A stretch of 64,000 bases of DNA from Xanthomonas prunicola (GCF_002846205.1 NZ_PHKV01000007.1:62001-126000), one strand, 5' to 3'. Numbered from the stretch's first letter, positions 35,581 through 44,755 are shown. Made by a program: numbers and translations. Notes: generated from the letters alone by a model not told the origin.

Positions 35581-36765
35581 TCAGACCAATCCAAGATCGC
35601 GTGGTTTGCCGCCGGGAAAAACCCGCTCCAGTTGCGCTGGCGACAGGCCCCACATGCGACTCAGCAGCCCGCCGAACAGGCTGCGGTAATTGTTGAGCAC
35701 GGGGTAATCGCGGTTCTGCAGCAGCTGCGTCTGTTCGACCGCTACTTGTTCGCCAGCGATACGGCCGCCGTGCACGCCTCCGCCCAGCACCCAGTACGTG
35801 GTGCCGTGGCCGTGATCGGTGCCCTTGCTGCCGTTCTCGCGGAAGGTGCGGCCGAATTCGGAGATCACCACCACCACGGTGTCGTTCCACGCCGGCCCCA
35901 GCGCATCGGCATATGCGGCCAGCCCTTGACCGAGATTGCGCAGGTTGTTGGCCAGGCCACCTTCCACACTGCCCTGATTGGCATGCGTGTCCCAGCCACC
36001 GACATCGACAAATCCCAGGCGATAGCGCTCCCGCATCAAGGTTGCCATGCGCCGGGTTTCATCGGCAAAGGTGCGCGCACTGGCGGCGCCACGGCCGGCC
36101 TGCTCCATCTCTTCGCGCAGCTGCGCGGTGACCTGCTGGCGCAGCGCCAAGCCGTCGCGCGCAGCGGCGGCCAGCGGCGTGCTGTCGTACATCTGCGACA
36201 GGATCTGCGCCTGCCGCGCATCCAGCCCACCCTTGCCGATGCCCCGCAACGACACATTGGGTAAATCGCCGCCACCTTGAAACGTCAGCGGCAACGAATC
36301 GGTGAACGCGATCGCTGGCACCCCACTGAGCACGCCCGACAGGCGCGCCATGAACCCGGAGCGATAATCGCGGTGCTTGCCGGCTTGGCCGGATTCGATA
36401 TCGTCCTGGGTTTCGAAATGACTACGCGACAGATCGTCGGTGCCGGCGAACGGCACGAAGGCCACCTGCTGGCGTTCCCACAGTGGCAGCAGCGCATCGC
36501 GCATCACCGGGTTGAGGCCCCACTGCGCATTCAGCGCTACAGCACTGTTTGGATTGGCCGGATCCGGCCGCGCAATCGCCAGGCTCGGCCGCGACTGGTA
36601 GTAAAAATCGCTGCCGTACGGCACCAGCAGATTATTGCTGTCGTAGCCGCCACGCAGAAACACCACCAGCATGCGCGCGCTATCGCGTGGCGCAGCGAAC
36701 AGACGACCGGCCCACGGCATGCTTGCAGCGGCTGCAGAGGCAAGCAGAAATTGACGTCGTTGCAT
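35581..36765 (-). CDS. DUF1501 domain protein, Tat-exported
   Basis: A 394-residue protein with an N-terminal MQRRQFLLASAAAAS, a twin-arginine-like signal (RRQFL). The body has the alkaline-phosphatase-superfamily look of DUF1501: LVVFLRGGYDSNNLLVPY near the N-terminus, GGWDTHANQG and ISEFGRTFRENGSKGTDHGHG, whose Asp/His residues resemble a metal site. DUF1501 genes are nearly always next to DUF1800, as here (133 bases apart). Their joint role is unknown; a periplasmic hydrolase is plausible. Confidence 0.88.
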   Translation of the reverse strand: MQRRQFLLASAAAASMPWAGRLFAAPRDSARMLVVFLRGGYDSNNLLVPYGSDFYYQSRPSLAIARPDPANPNSAVALNAQWGLNPVMRDALLPLWERQQVAFVPFAGTDDLSRSHFETQDDIESGQAGKHRDYRSGFMARLSGVLSGVPAIAFTDSLPLTFQGGGDLPNVSLRGIGKGGLDARQAQILSQMYDSTPLAAAARDGLALRQQVTAQLREEMEQAGRGAASARTFADETRRMATLMRERYRLGFVDVGGWDTHANQGSVEGGLANNLRNLGQGLAAYADALGPAWNDTVVVVISEFGRTFRENGSKGTDHGHGTTYWVLGGGVHGGRIAGEQVAVEQTQLLQNRDYPVLNNYRSLFGGLLSRMWGLSPAQLERVFPGGKPRDLGLV

Positions 36766-36898
36766 GGTGTACTCCCGCGGCGATGACCGCTTGGTATTCG
36801 TTAGATCGTTGTATCGGGTGTTTTGACTCTACGAGCGTTGAATCGCTGGCGTTGAATCATTGGCGTTGCATCGGCAGATCTGAATCGGTGCCATCGCG

Positions 36899-38488
36899 TC
36901 AGCGATAGTTGAAATCAGGCGACGACAGCAAAAATCCGTTCCATTCGGCAGGCGAGCGCGCCTGGTCGAGCGCCTGCTGCGTGGTGCCGGACAGCGAGGG
37001 CACCAGCCAGCGGTACGAGGGGCGCGTATCGATTTGCGTCACTGCCGGAATCGGCGTGTCGTTATCACCATCCAGACGAAACAGTTGCTTGGGTCCGCCA
37101 CCGATCGAACGCGCGACTTCAAAGCGCCGCGCCAATTGTCCGGAACTGGTCCAGGCCTGCGACTGCAGCGACCAGCCATCGGGGGTGATGCGTCCAAACA
37201 ACGGTTCACCCAGTTGCTGCACCCAACTGGCCATCGGCGCGGCATTGATCACCGGTTGATCCTCATATGCCACCCGCATCGCCGACACCACGAACCGGTT
37301 CGGGTCCTTGAACTTGCGCGGTTGCGCCTGCGCAAACTCCGGCGACGCGAGCATGGCCTGCATCACCTTGGCGATATCGCCATCGCTGCGCTGGAAGGTG
37401 TTGGCCATGCGCGTCACCAACGCAGCGGGGGGCGTGTCGCTGACGAAATACTCCGCCAGGCGTTGCGAAATGAAATGCGCGCAGGCCGGCTGCCGCACCA
37501 ACAGCTGCACGGCGCGCTCGATCTCATCCAGACCACCTCCGGCGATGCGCTGGCCAAGCAGCATTTTGTCGCCGGGTTGATGTCGCGCTGGATTGAATTC
37601 GAACAAGCCGTTGCGCACGACCTGCGCCTGTCCTGGTGCTGCGGTCGGCAACGGCGGTGCGCCGTTGGCCTTGATCGGCACCAGGCCTGCGCCGGTGAGG
37701 ATCAGCGCCAGCTGCTGCACATCCTGCTGGCTGTAGCCGCCATGCACACCCAGCGTGTGCAGTTCCATCAACTCGCGTGCGTAGTTCTCGTTGACCTTGC
37801 CCTTGGCGTTCTTGGCGTTGTCCAGGTATTCCAGCATCGCCGGGCTTTGCAGCGTGGCCATCACCAAATCGGCAAATTTGCCGGTGGCATTCGGGCGAAT
37901 CGCATTTTCCATGTAGTCGGCGGCCATCCACTTCACCCGCGCCTTGTCGGCATACACGCTGAAATGATTGAGCCAGAACCACACCAGTTGCTCGCGCAGC
38001 TGATCCGGCGCGTACACCGCGCGCAGCAATTGCGCCTGGCGCGCCTGCACCAACATCTGCCCGCCGCGCGCCTGCCAGTCCTTCTTTAAGGCAACCTTCT
38101 CATCGCCATCGGGCATGGCCTGCAAGCGGACCTTGTCGGCCTCGTATTGGGTTAGCAAATCCACCAGCGGGGTATGCAGCCCATCGAAGCGCTGCAGCTG
38201 CGCGCGCACCGGCGCGGGCAACGCCGCGTCATCGCTGGGCTGCAATAGCAGGGCACCGAAACGCTTGGGGCCTAGCCGTGTCAGTTGCGTGGCGCTGTTG
38301 GCATCCACGCCGTAAGTGGCGCGTTGCAGCCAACGCGTCTGCGATGGTGTGAGAGGAGCGTCGGCAGCCGTGCAGTTAAGCGCGCACACGCTACCGATCA
38401 ACAGCGACAGCGCGCGCCATCCACGCCATTGCCGCGCGCGTGCCACACGCGTTTCCATGCGCCCTGCCTGGCTAACTTGCTCGAACAT
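36899..38488 (-). CDS. DUF1800 domain protein
   Basis: A 529-residue exported protein. Residues 1-35 contain a basic and hydrophobic signal-like stretch (RALSLLIGSVCALNC, possibly a lipobox-like Cys without the usual consensus). The rest is a helical DUF1800 domain with RATYGVDANS, LLRAVYAPDQLREQLVWFWLNHFSV and NENYARELMELHTLGVHGGYSQQDV, all family hallmarks. The start ATG 38488 follows GGAGGGCCGC, the best ribosome-binding site; ATG 38500 and 38458 are alternatives. It precedes the DUF1501 gene on the minus strand and likely shares its operon. Confidence 0.85.
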   Translation of the reverse strand: MFEQVSQAGRMETRVARARQWRGWRALSLLIGSVCALNCTAADAPLTPSQTRWLQRATYGVDANSATQLTRLGPKRFGALLLQPSDDAALPAPVRAQLQRFDGLHTPLVDLLTQYEADKVRLQAMPDGDEKVALKKDWQARGGQMLVQARQAQLLRAVYAPDQLREQLVWFWLNHFSVYADKARVKWMAADYMENAIRPNATGKFADLVMATLQSPAMLEYLDNAKNAKGKVNENYARELMELHTLGVHGGYSQQDVQQLALILTGAGLVPIKANGAPPLPTAAPGQAQVVRNGLFEFNPARHQPGDKMLLGQRIAGGGLDEIERAVQLLVRQPACAHFISQRLAEYFVSDTPPAALVTRMANTFQRSDGDIAKVMQAMLASPEFAQAQPRKFKDPNRFVVSAMRVAYEDQPVINAAPMASWVQQLGEPLFGRITPDGWSLQSQAWTSSGQLARRFEVARSIGGGPKQLFRLDGDNDTPIPAVTQIDTRPSYRWLVPSLSGTTQQALDQARSPAEWNGFLLSSPDFNYR

Positions 38489-38608
38489 GCGGCCCTCCAT
38501 CGCAACGGCTTACCGGCTCAGTATGGGTACGCCAACGCATGAGGGGTTAAACGGTTGTCGGAAGGTCTGCCGGCATTGACCACGTGTTCATCGGGCCATT
38601 TGCGACGG

Positions 38609-40024
38609 TCACAAGCCCGGCGGCAGGGTCACATCGAAGCGGGCGCCGCCCAGTTCCTGCGAGCGCACCACCTGCAGCTCGCCGCGGTAGGCCTTGATCA
38701 GATCCTGCACGATCGACATGCCGATGCCGTGCCCTTGCACGCGCTCATCCCCACGTACACCGCGTTGCAGGATCTTGGCCACGTCTTCCGGCGCGATGCC
38801 GGGACCATCGTCTTCCACCGACAGGATCAGTCCGGCGCGACGGCTACCGGTCGTGGGGCCTGGTTGTGCGGTCAGCAGCACCCGGCTGCGCGCCCACTTG
38901 AAGCCGTTTTCCAGCAGATTGCCGAGCAGTTCCTGCAAATCGCCCGGCTCGCCGTGAAAGCGCGCTTCGGGCGAAATATCGAATTCGCACAACACGCCCT
39001 TGACCGAATACACCTTCTCCAGACCACGCACAATTTCTTCGGCGGTCGGCTCGATCGGCAAAGGCGCGGCGAATAACTTGTGTCCGCTGGAAGCCGCGCG
39101 GGCCAGCTGGTAAGACACCAGATCGTTCATACGGCGCAGTTGCACATCCATTTCTTCGTGCAGGTCGCGCTCGGATGCGCCGCTATCCAATTGGGTGCGC
39201 AATACGGCGATGGGTGTCTTGAGGCTATGCGCCAGATCGGCCAGCGTGTTGCGCTGGCGCTCCAGGTTATCGCGCTCGCTCTCGATGAAGGCATTGATGC
39301 TGTCGGTCAGCGGCTCCAGCTCGCGCGGATGCTGCTCGCTCATGCGCTGGATCTCGCCGCGCTGCACCTTGGTCAACTCGTTGATGACCCGCCGCAGCGG
39401 ACGCAGGCTCCATTGCAGAATAAAGGCCTGCAACACCAGCAACACCACACCGGCGCTACCGAGGTAGAACCACACCGCACCACGGAACACGCGCAGCTGC
39501 GCGCCCATCGAGCGCGCGTCTTCCATCACATAGATGGTGTACGGAATCTCGCCGCCGTGTTCGCGTTCGACATAACTCACGCCCAGGCCGTAGCGATACA
39601 GCTGCCCAAGGCTGCCATCGATCTGGGTCATTTCCAGCGGGCCGATGAACTCTTCCTGGCGCGGCTCCAGCATGCGGCCGTGCGGAATATTCGGGCCTTC
39701 GGCAGACATCGAGGTCCAGCTTTCGTCCGGACGCACGACTTCGACATAGAGCCCGCCGCCAGGCACATCGAAGCGAGGGTCGGGCGGTTGCCCGCCGATG
39801 TACAGCGACCCATCGCGCACGAAATCGATATTGGCCGCGTACGCCGAGGCATAGTTCTTCAGCCGCTCGCGCAGATTCTTTTCGGCGGTGTCGGCAAACG
39901 CCACATCCAGTGCGTAACCGGCCAGCGCCAGGAAGGCCACCAGACTGAGGCTGGCGGCCAGCAGCTGGCGGGCCTGCAATGAGCGCGGCCGCCAGCGTCT
40001 ATACCACTTGGAGCGGCCCTGCAC
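38609..40024 (-). CDS. phoQ: Sensor histidine kinase PhoQ
   Basis: A 471-residue membrane kinase. Two transmembrane helices (about 20-42 and 184-206) enclose a periplasmic sensor domain rich in acidic residues, as expected for divalent-cation or cationic-peptide sensing. A HAMP segment follows, then H266 (LADLAHSLKTPIAVL), N-box NLLENGFKWAR and G1/G2 boxes DDGPGIA and GHGIGMS. In Xanthomonas PhoPQ controls virulence genes and low-calcium responses. The GTG start is preceded by AGGAAGACCAA. It lies 29 bases after phoP. Confidence 0.92.
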   Translation of the reverse strand: MQGRSKWYRRWRPRSLQARQLLAASLSLVAFLALAGYALDVAFADTAEKNLRERLKNYASAYAANIDFVRDGSLYIGGQPPDPRFDVPGGGLYVEVVRPDESWTSMSAEGPNIPHGRMLEPRQEEFIGPLEMTQIDGSLGQLYRYGLGVSYVEREHGGEIPYTIYVMEDARSMGAQLRVFRGAVWFYLGSAGVVLLVLQAFILQWSLRPLRRVINELTKVQRGEIQRMSEQHPRELEPLTDSINAFIESERDNLERQRNTLADLAHSLKTPIAVLRTQLDSGASERDLHEEMDVQLRRMNDLVSYQLARAASSGHKLFAAPLPIEPTAEEIVRGLEKVYSVKGVLCEFDISPEARFHGEPGDLQELLGNLLENGFKWARSRVLLTAQPGPTTGSRRAGLILSVEDDGPGIAPEDVAKILQRGVRGDERVQGHGIGMSIVQDLIKAYRGELQVVRSQELGGARFDVTLPPGL

Positions 40025-40053
40025 TTGGTCTTCCTGCTCGCTGACGCGCGGAC

Positions 40054-40737
40054 TCAGCCTTCGGTACGCGGAATGGCGAACCGGTAACCGCGGCCACGAA
40101 CGGTTTCGATCGGCTTGAGCTCACCATCCGGATCGAGCTTCTTGCGCAGGCGACCGATGAACACTTCCAGGACATTCGAATCGCGGTCGAAATCCTGCTG
40201 ATAGATGTGCTCGGTGAGGTCGGCCTTGGAGACCAATTCACCGGCATGCATCATCAGGTACTCAAGCACCTTGTACTCATAGCTGGTCAGGTCGACGTTG
40301 GCGCCATTGACGCTCACCGTCTGTGCTGCCAGGTCCAGGGCGACCGGACCGCATTCCAGCGTGGGCTTGCTCCAGCCAGCCGCACGGCGCAGCAGTGCGT
40401 TGACGCGCGCCAGCAACTCTTCGACGTGGAACGGCTTGACCAGATAGTCGTCGGCACCCTGCTTGAGGCCTTCCACCTTGTCCTGCCAGCTCGAACGCGC
40501 GGTCAGGATCAGCACCGGGAATTTTTTGCCTTCATCGCGCAGGGCCTTGATCAGCTCCATGCCCGACATTTTGGGCAAGCCAAGATCAATGATGCCGACA
40601 TCGAACGGAACTTCACGGCCCATGTAGAGGCCTTCTTCACCGTCCTGTGCAGCGTCAACCGCAAAACCTTCGCGCTTCAGACGCGCCGCAAGGGTTTCGC
40701 GCAGCGGAGCTTCGTCTTCGACCAAAAGGATACGCAT
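40054..40737 (-). CDS. phoP: OmpR-family response regulator PhoP
   Basis: A 227-residue regulator. The receiver domain has E7/D8, phospho-acceptor D51 (IIDLGLPKMSG), T in LTARSS and K in LVKPFHVEE. The C-terminal winged helix (about 125-223) ends in GRLRKKLDPDGELKPIETVRGRGYRF. It is the partner of PhoQ just downstream. The start is preceded by AGGGAGAGTGC. A perfect inverted repeat lies 49-76 bases upstream of the start and could be part of its control. Confidence 0.93.
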   Translation of the reverse strand: MRILLVEDEAPLRETLAARLKREGFAVDAAQDGEEGLYMGREVPFDVGIIDLGLPKMSGMELIKALRDEGKKFPVLILTARSSWQDKVEGLKQGADDYLVKPFHVEELLARVNALLRRAAGWSKPTLECGPVALDLAAQTVSVNGANVDLTSYEYKVLEYLMMHAGELVSKADLTEHIYQQDFDRDSNVLEVFIGRLRKKLDPDGELKPIETVRGRGYRFAIPRTEG

Positions 40738-40785
40738 GCACTCTCCCTAGTTACGTTGTCGGCCAATGGCCGGGGAATTTATAAG

Positions 40786-40813
40786 ACTGAACGTAGGACT
40801 ATCTACGTTCAGT
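40786..40813. promoter_or_regulatory. 11-bp perfect inverted repeat between phoP and the upstream gene
   Basis: ACTGAACGTAG and CTACGTTCAGT are separated by six bases (GACTAT). The right arm covers the stop codon of the PepSY-like gene. On the minus strand it is followed by CTTATAAATT, weak as a terminator tail. It may be a terminator/attenuator ahead of phoP or an operator; two CTGAAC half-sites suit a dimeric regulator. Confidence 0.5.
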
Positions 40814-41168
40814 GGTTATCGTCGCGTGGTGGCGCGTCCGGCGGCGGCAAGTTACGCGGCGGCGCGGCCTGCGTCTGCTCAGGCTCATACACGGTGTGTA
40901 CGCGCCCGTCTTTCATGTACTTGACCCGGTTGAGATTTCCGCCATCGAACGGCACGCGCTCGGCACCGAGGATCTGTCCACCGGTGGACCGTTGTACGTG
41001 TCGGATGGTGTCCGACAGCGTGCGGCTATTGCCACGTGCCGAGGGCGGCAACGCCTCGCGCCCGCTCTGCACCATCGGGTAGCCCTGGCCCCAGGCCGAC
41101 GGCGCGGCCATGGCAACCCAAAGGGCAACCAGAGCGATTTGGCGAGCGCGGCAGAGCAATCGGGTCAC
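40809..41168 (-). CDS. PepSY-like exported protein upstream of phoPQ
   Basis: A 119-residue protein with a signal peptide (about 1-27, ending in SAWG). The mature part contains SDTIRHVQRSTGGQILGAERV and LNRVKYMKDGRVHTVYE, the strand-helix-strand pattern of PepSY/YpeB-type domains, which often inhibit proteases or modulate sensor kinases. It lies just upstream of phoP on the same strand, so a role in sensing is plausible though unproven. The start is GTG. The C-terminus is Pro/Asp-rich. Confidence 0.72.
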   Translation of the reverse strand: MTRLLCRARQIALVALWVAMAAPSAWGQGYPMVQSGREALPPSARGNSRTLSDTIRHVQRSTGGQILGAERVPFDGGNLNRVKYMKDGRVHTVYEPEQTQAAPPRNLPPPDAPPRDDNH

Positions 41169-41449
41169 AAACGAATCCTAGCGGGTTGTTCAGGAACATT
41201 CAAAATTCGTGAAATCGACCACGCGTTGCTAATGGTCGAGCGTCGGAATCGAGCCAAATTCTTGATTTTTCGGGGTGAATCCGATCTGAACTTTTTAGCT
41301 TCGAGTTAACGACGTTCAGTGAAATGAATATTGTTGATGCTCAGAGCGACGATGGGCCCGGGTTGTGACGGACGCGCCCCCTGCGAAGAACCCATTAAAA
41401 CCGGCGATATCCCAGCAGCCCGTTCAGGAATGCAAGCGGTGGGCCAAAA
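41169..41449. other. 281-base intergenic region, A/T-richer
   Basis: It lies between dusA and the PepSY-like gene and is locally richer in A+T than the surroundings (for example 41255-41340). It presumably contains the promoter of the PepSY-phoP-phoQ operon. An ACGTTCAGT at 41312-41320 repeats the half-site of the inverted repeat at 40786-40813. Confidence 0.4.
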
Positions 41450-42454
41450 CTAGGCGACCACCCGCCAGGACCGCGTATCGGTCCGCTGCAGAGCCTGCTC
41501 GACCAACTCCCAACCAGCGCCTGGACGGTGTGCGCCTTCGCTCAACACCTGCCGGAATGCGCGCCCGCCGGGCTGCCCATGGAACAGGCCCAGCACGTGC
41601 CGCGTCATGTGCTTCAGGGCCAGACCTTGCGCCAGCTGCGATTCCACATATGGCCGAAACGCGCGCAGCAAGGACTCGCGCGGTTGCTCGGGCTGCTGGT
41701 TCAAGGCGGCATTCAGACAATGCAGGACGTACGGGTCATGGTAGGCAGCACGGCCAAGCATGACGCCGTCAGCGTGCTGCAGATGCGCCACTGCGGGGTC
41801 CACGGCCGTAATGCCACCGTTGAGCACCACTGGCAGGCCGGGCCGCTCCTGCTTGAGCCGGTAGGCCCAGTCGTAACGCAGCGGCGGCACTTCGCGGTTT
41901 TCCTTCGGCGACAGGCCCTTGAGCCAGGCATTGCGGGCATGCACCACCACCATCGCTGCGCCGGCCGCGACCACATGGTCGACAAAGCGGGCGAACACTG
42001 CGTAATCGTCATCGTCGTCCACGCCGAGGCGGCATTTGACCGTGATCGGCAAATGGGTGGCCGCGCACATGGCCGCGACGCATTCGGCCACCAGTGCGGG
42101 CTCGCGCATCAAGCAGGCGCCGAACCGGCCGGCCTGCACGCGGTCTGACGGGCACCCGCAATTGAGATTGATCTCATCAAAGCCCCACTCCTGCGCGATT
42201 GCCGCCGCCTGCGCGAGTAAGGCCGGATCACTGCCGCCCAGCTGCAGCGCCAGCGGATGTTCGACGGCATCGAAGCCAATCAAGCGCGCGCGATCGCCGT
42301 GGATCACCGCATTGGCGTGCACCATTTCGGTATAGAGGCGTGCAGACGGGGCCAACAGGCGATGGAAGACCCGGCAATGGCGGTCGGTCCAGTCCATCAT
42401 CGGGGCGACGGACAGGCGCAAGGAGGCGGCGTAGCGATCGGCGGAAGCGGTCAT
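41450..42454 (-). CDS. dusA: tRNA-dihydrouridine(20/20a) synthase
   Basis: A 334-residue FMN enzyme that reduces uridines 20/20a in the tRNA D-loop. TIM-barrel motifs: SVAPMMDWTDRHCRVFHR (16-33) for FMN, the signature INLNCGCPSDRVQAGRFGACLM with the catalytic Cys, VKCRLGVDD, and VVLNGGI plus GVMLGRAAY for phosphate binding. The DWTDRHCR form is specific to DusA rather than DusB/C. It stands alone on the minus strand. GC-rich, native codon use. Confidence 0.93.
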   Translation of the reverse strand: MTASADRYAASLRLSVAPMMDWTDRHCRVFHRLLAPSARLYTEMVHANAVIHGDRARLIGFDAVEHPLALQLGGSDPALLAQAAAIAQEWGFDEINLNCGCPSDRVQAGRFGACLMREPALVAECVAAMCAATHLPITVKCRLGVDDDDDYAVFARFVDHVVAAGAAMVVVHARNAWLKGLSPKENREVPPLRYDWAYRLKQERPGLPVVLNGGITAVDPAVAHLQHADGVMLGRAAYHDPYVLHCLNAALNQQPEQPRESLLRAFRPYVESQLAQGLALKHMTRHVLGLFHGQPGGRAFRQVLSEGAHRPGAGWELVEQALQRTDTRSWRVVA

Positions 42455-42628
42455 CGACTAAAGCGGCCGCAATGAGCAGCCATTAGAATGCGAAGCAGGA
42501 TCAATAGCTTACACGGGCGCCGATGAATCTACGGCGGTGCGGCATGGCAGGCTGGGGCCGGTGCCTTTCGGAGCTGGCTGCGGGATCGTCTGGTGGCTAC
42601 GCGAGGTGCCAGTCATTCAGGAGGGAAG

Positions 42629-42985
42629 ATGAGCTACGACTTGGACTTCTGGAAATACAAACCGGGGATTTCGCTCGACCATCCGTTCGTCTATGAAAGA
42701 TTGACTGAAGGCGAGCATGTGGAAGGGCTTGAAGAACTCCCAATAGAAATGATGCTGTCCCGTCTCGAAGAACTGTTCTCAGATGGCTGGGCCCAGTCAG
42801 ATGTACTGCATTACGAGAGCGATGATCGCGGTGTCTTCCAGATCTTCACTACGGCGCAGTTCTTCCGGGTTGACTGCTATGGAATGAGTGGTGAAGACAT
42901 GAATCGTTTTATTGACCTAGGGAAAGAGTTCGGTTGCCCTCTTTACGACCCCCAAGTGGAGACTCGCTACGATGGAAACGGCTAG
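42629..42985 (+). CDS. Orphan small protein, immunity-protein-like
   Basis: A 118-residue acidic soluble protein starting MSYDLDFWKYKPG. Openings of the form MSYDLxFWK are common among small cytosolic proteins found beside polymorphic toxins, which is why an immunity role comes to mind; no toxin gene is visible here. The start has a near-perfect ribosome-binding site (CAGGAGGGAAG). G+C is visibly lower than in the neighbours (many AAA, GAA, TTT codons), a sign of horizontal gain. Function unknown. Confidence 0.65.
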   Translation: MSYDLDFWKYKPGISLDHPFVYERLTEGEHVEGLEELPIEMMLSRLEELFSDGWAQSDVLHYESDDRGVFQIFTTAQFFRVDCYGMSGEDMNRFIDLGKEFGCPLYDPQVETRYDGNG

Positions 42986-43332
42986 CACTTCGTTCAAGCC
43001 AACGCTGCTTCAAGACGCGGCTTAATTCACGCCATCCACCTGCATCAGCTGGTCAACTTCGAGCATGACGCGCGATTGTCGATGGCGCTGATGACGCGCT
43101 TCAGCGGCCAGCATTGCGGCTGCGTTCCATTGTCGGGAGGGGCGAACAACATCGCGTTGACGCTGTTTTCGTTTCCATCGCTCGCCACGTGCGAGCGGTA
43201 ACGGGAGGCATCGCTGATGCGCGTTGCCTGTCTGCGTTCGCCTCTGCGGCGAACGCCTTGCATCGTCAGTGACGAGTGGAGCTTTCCACGCCCAGGACTG
43301 CAGTAACCGCTGCGCCTGGACGACCCCGTCAC
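42986..43332. other. 347-base intergenic stretch, possible gene debris
   Basis: No intact gene. The plus-strand frame starting HQLVNFEHDARLSMAL at about 43045 reads like protein for some 50 codons before a stop, and may be the remnant of an inactivated gene; I cannot assign a family. Confidence 0.3.
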
Positions 43333-43557
43333 TTACGGGTTACGGACACCAACGCGCTCTTCGGCGCTCAGCGGCTTGCCGAGGGCGTGGTACGAAGCGA
43401 CCAGCGTGATCAGGGCGGTGCCCATGACCGTGTAGAAGCTCCACGACTTGGCCAGCACGTGCACCTGGCCGAACACCAGTGCGACGACGGCAGTGGCGGT
43501 GCACAGCACCATGGCCAGCAGAGACATCAGGAAAGGGATGGAAGGATCGAGCTTCAT
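43333..43557 (-). CDS. Small membrane protein
   Basis: A 74-residue protein with two hydrophobic helices (about 8-30 and 36-60) and short polar ends. It opens MKLDPSIPFLMSLLAM and ends SAEERVGVRNP. No family recognised; it looks like the many conserved two-helix inner-membrane proteins of xanthomonads. GC-rich third positions support a real gene. The ATG is preceded by only a weak ribosome-binding site. Confidence 0.6.
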   Translation of the reverse strand: MKLDPSIPFLMSLLAMVLCTATAVVALVFGQVHVLAKSWSFYTVMGTALITLVASYHALGKPLSAEERVGVRNP

Positions 43558-44108
43558 GGTCCGGGGGTTCCAAGGTGCGATGCGATAGCTGCAGCATCGG
43601 CGTTCCCGTCGCTTTCTTGAACTGTTTTCTGCGCTTTTCTTCAGGCAATCTTGAGCAAGTCAGCAAATGCTCAGCTTTCTGTCAACGCCTTGGCGCGCAA
43701 GGATTTGCGTGTCGGAAAACTCCTGACGCGCTGGCGGAAAAATCACCACCTGCGCCAGAGTTCCAACGCGGTCGCGGCGGAAAACCGACAGAACTGCGCA
43801 GGGCGGTTTGGCGCTGCCAAAGCGCGGCTCCGACATGCTGCGATGGATGCGGCCATCCCGACCGATACCGCCGGAGTGGCAGATGGGCCAGACCGAGGTG
43901 AGCCAGAGCGTAGAGCAGGCGTGCAACGCCAGGTGCGGCGTCTTCGCCCAGCACCGGCGCGGGTCGCGACAAGAACATCTGAGGGACTGCCTCCCTGTCG
44001 CACAGCAGGCATTGGCTACGCACGGGTGTTCCGCTCACTCCAATCGGATACGAGCGGAACAACGTGCATTGCAATTACGGCCAATGCTGCGCGCTGGAAA
44101 CGCGCAAA
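43558..44108. other. 551-base intergenic region, no gene seen
   Basis: Overlapping ORFs on both strands have Arg-rich, random-looking products. A 9-bp inverted repeat (GTTCCGCTC at 44028-44036, GAGCGGAAC at 44052-44060) is the only notable structure. The small membrane protein's promoter should lie in the left part. Confidence 0.4.
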
Positions 44109-44139
44109 CCTACCCGGCACGCTCAGCGCGCCGGGTAGG
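44109..44139 (-). terminator. Hairpin overlapping the end of the ankyrin gene
   Basis: CCTACCCGGC and GCCGGGTAGG form a perfect 10-bp stem with an 11-base loop. The stop codon of the ankyrin gene lies in the loop. On the minus strand the tail is TTTGCGCG, a short T-run, so termination of the catalase operon here is likely. Confidence 0.65.
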
Positions 44140-44698
44140 TGGCGAATTCGCCGCGTTGCAGTTTGGTCACGTCGTTGCCCTGCCCGTCCTTGAGGCTGAG
44201 GTCAGCGCCCTTGGCGGCGAGGTCCTTGAGCACATCGGTGCGCTGGAACAGCGCCGCATACATCGCAGCGGTCTGGCCGGCGTTGTTGCGCTGGTCCGGC
44301 GCGCAGTCGGCCTGCATGAGGCGCTTGGCGATGCCCAGCTCGCCCTTGAAGATGGCGCCCATCAGCGCGGTGTTGCCACGCTTGTCCTGCGCACAGGGGT
44401 CGGCACCGGCGCTGAGTAATTGCTCCACTGCCGGGCGCTGGCCGTGGTACGCGGCAAGGATCAACGCGGTATAGCCCTTCTCGTCGCGGGTATTGAGGTC
44501 GTAATGCGAGCGAATGAACTCGGCCAGCATGTCCTGGCGACCTTCGCGTGCGGCATCGAAGAAGTACTCACGTAGCTGCAGCTTGATCTGCTCTGGGGTT
44601 GCCGTGGATGAAGTGGGCGCTGCGGGCGCGGCAGACGGCGAGGCAGCGATGGCTGGCGCGCACAGGGCGCTCAGCATGACCAACAGCAGGGTGCGCAT
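44123..44698 (-). CDS. Exported ankyrin-repeat protein, catalase partner (AnkB-like)
   Basis: A 191-residue protein with signal peptide MRTLLLVMLSALCAPAIA and an Ala/Pro/Ser linker. Three to four ankyrin repeats follow (about 60-185): EKGYTALILAAYHGQRPAVEQLLSAGAD, KRGNTALMGAIFKGELGIAKRLMQ, NAGQTAAMYAALFQRTDVLKDLAAKGAD. In Pseudomonas aeruginosa an ankyrin protein (AnkB) is encoded beside the catalase KatB and is needed for its activity; the same pairing here suggests a chaperone-like or scaffold role in the periplasm. Start 44698 gives the signal peptide. Confidence 0.85.
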   Translation of the reverse strand: MRTLLLVMLSALCAPAIAASPSAAPAAPTSSTATPEQIKLQLREYFFDAAREGRQDMLAEFIRSHYDLNTRDEKGYTALILAAYHGQRPAVEQLLSAGADPCAQDKRGNTALMGAIFKGELGIAKRLMQADCAPDQRNNAGQTAAMYAALFQRTDVLKDLAAKGADLSLKDGQGNDVTKLQRGEFATYPAR

Positions 44699-44755
44699 AT
44701 CGCTCTCCCAAGACGGGGACGGCACCGCGGCATGGCCGCGATGCCGTCGGATGGA

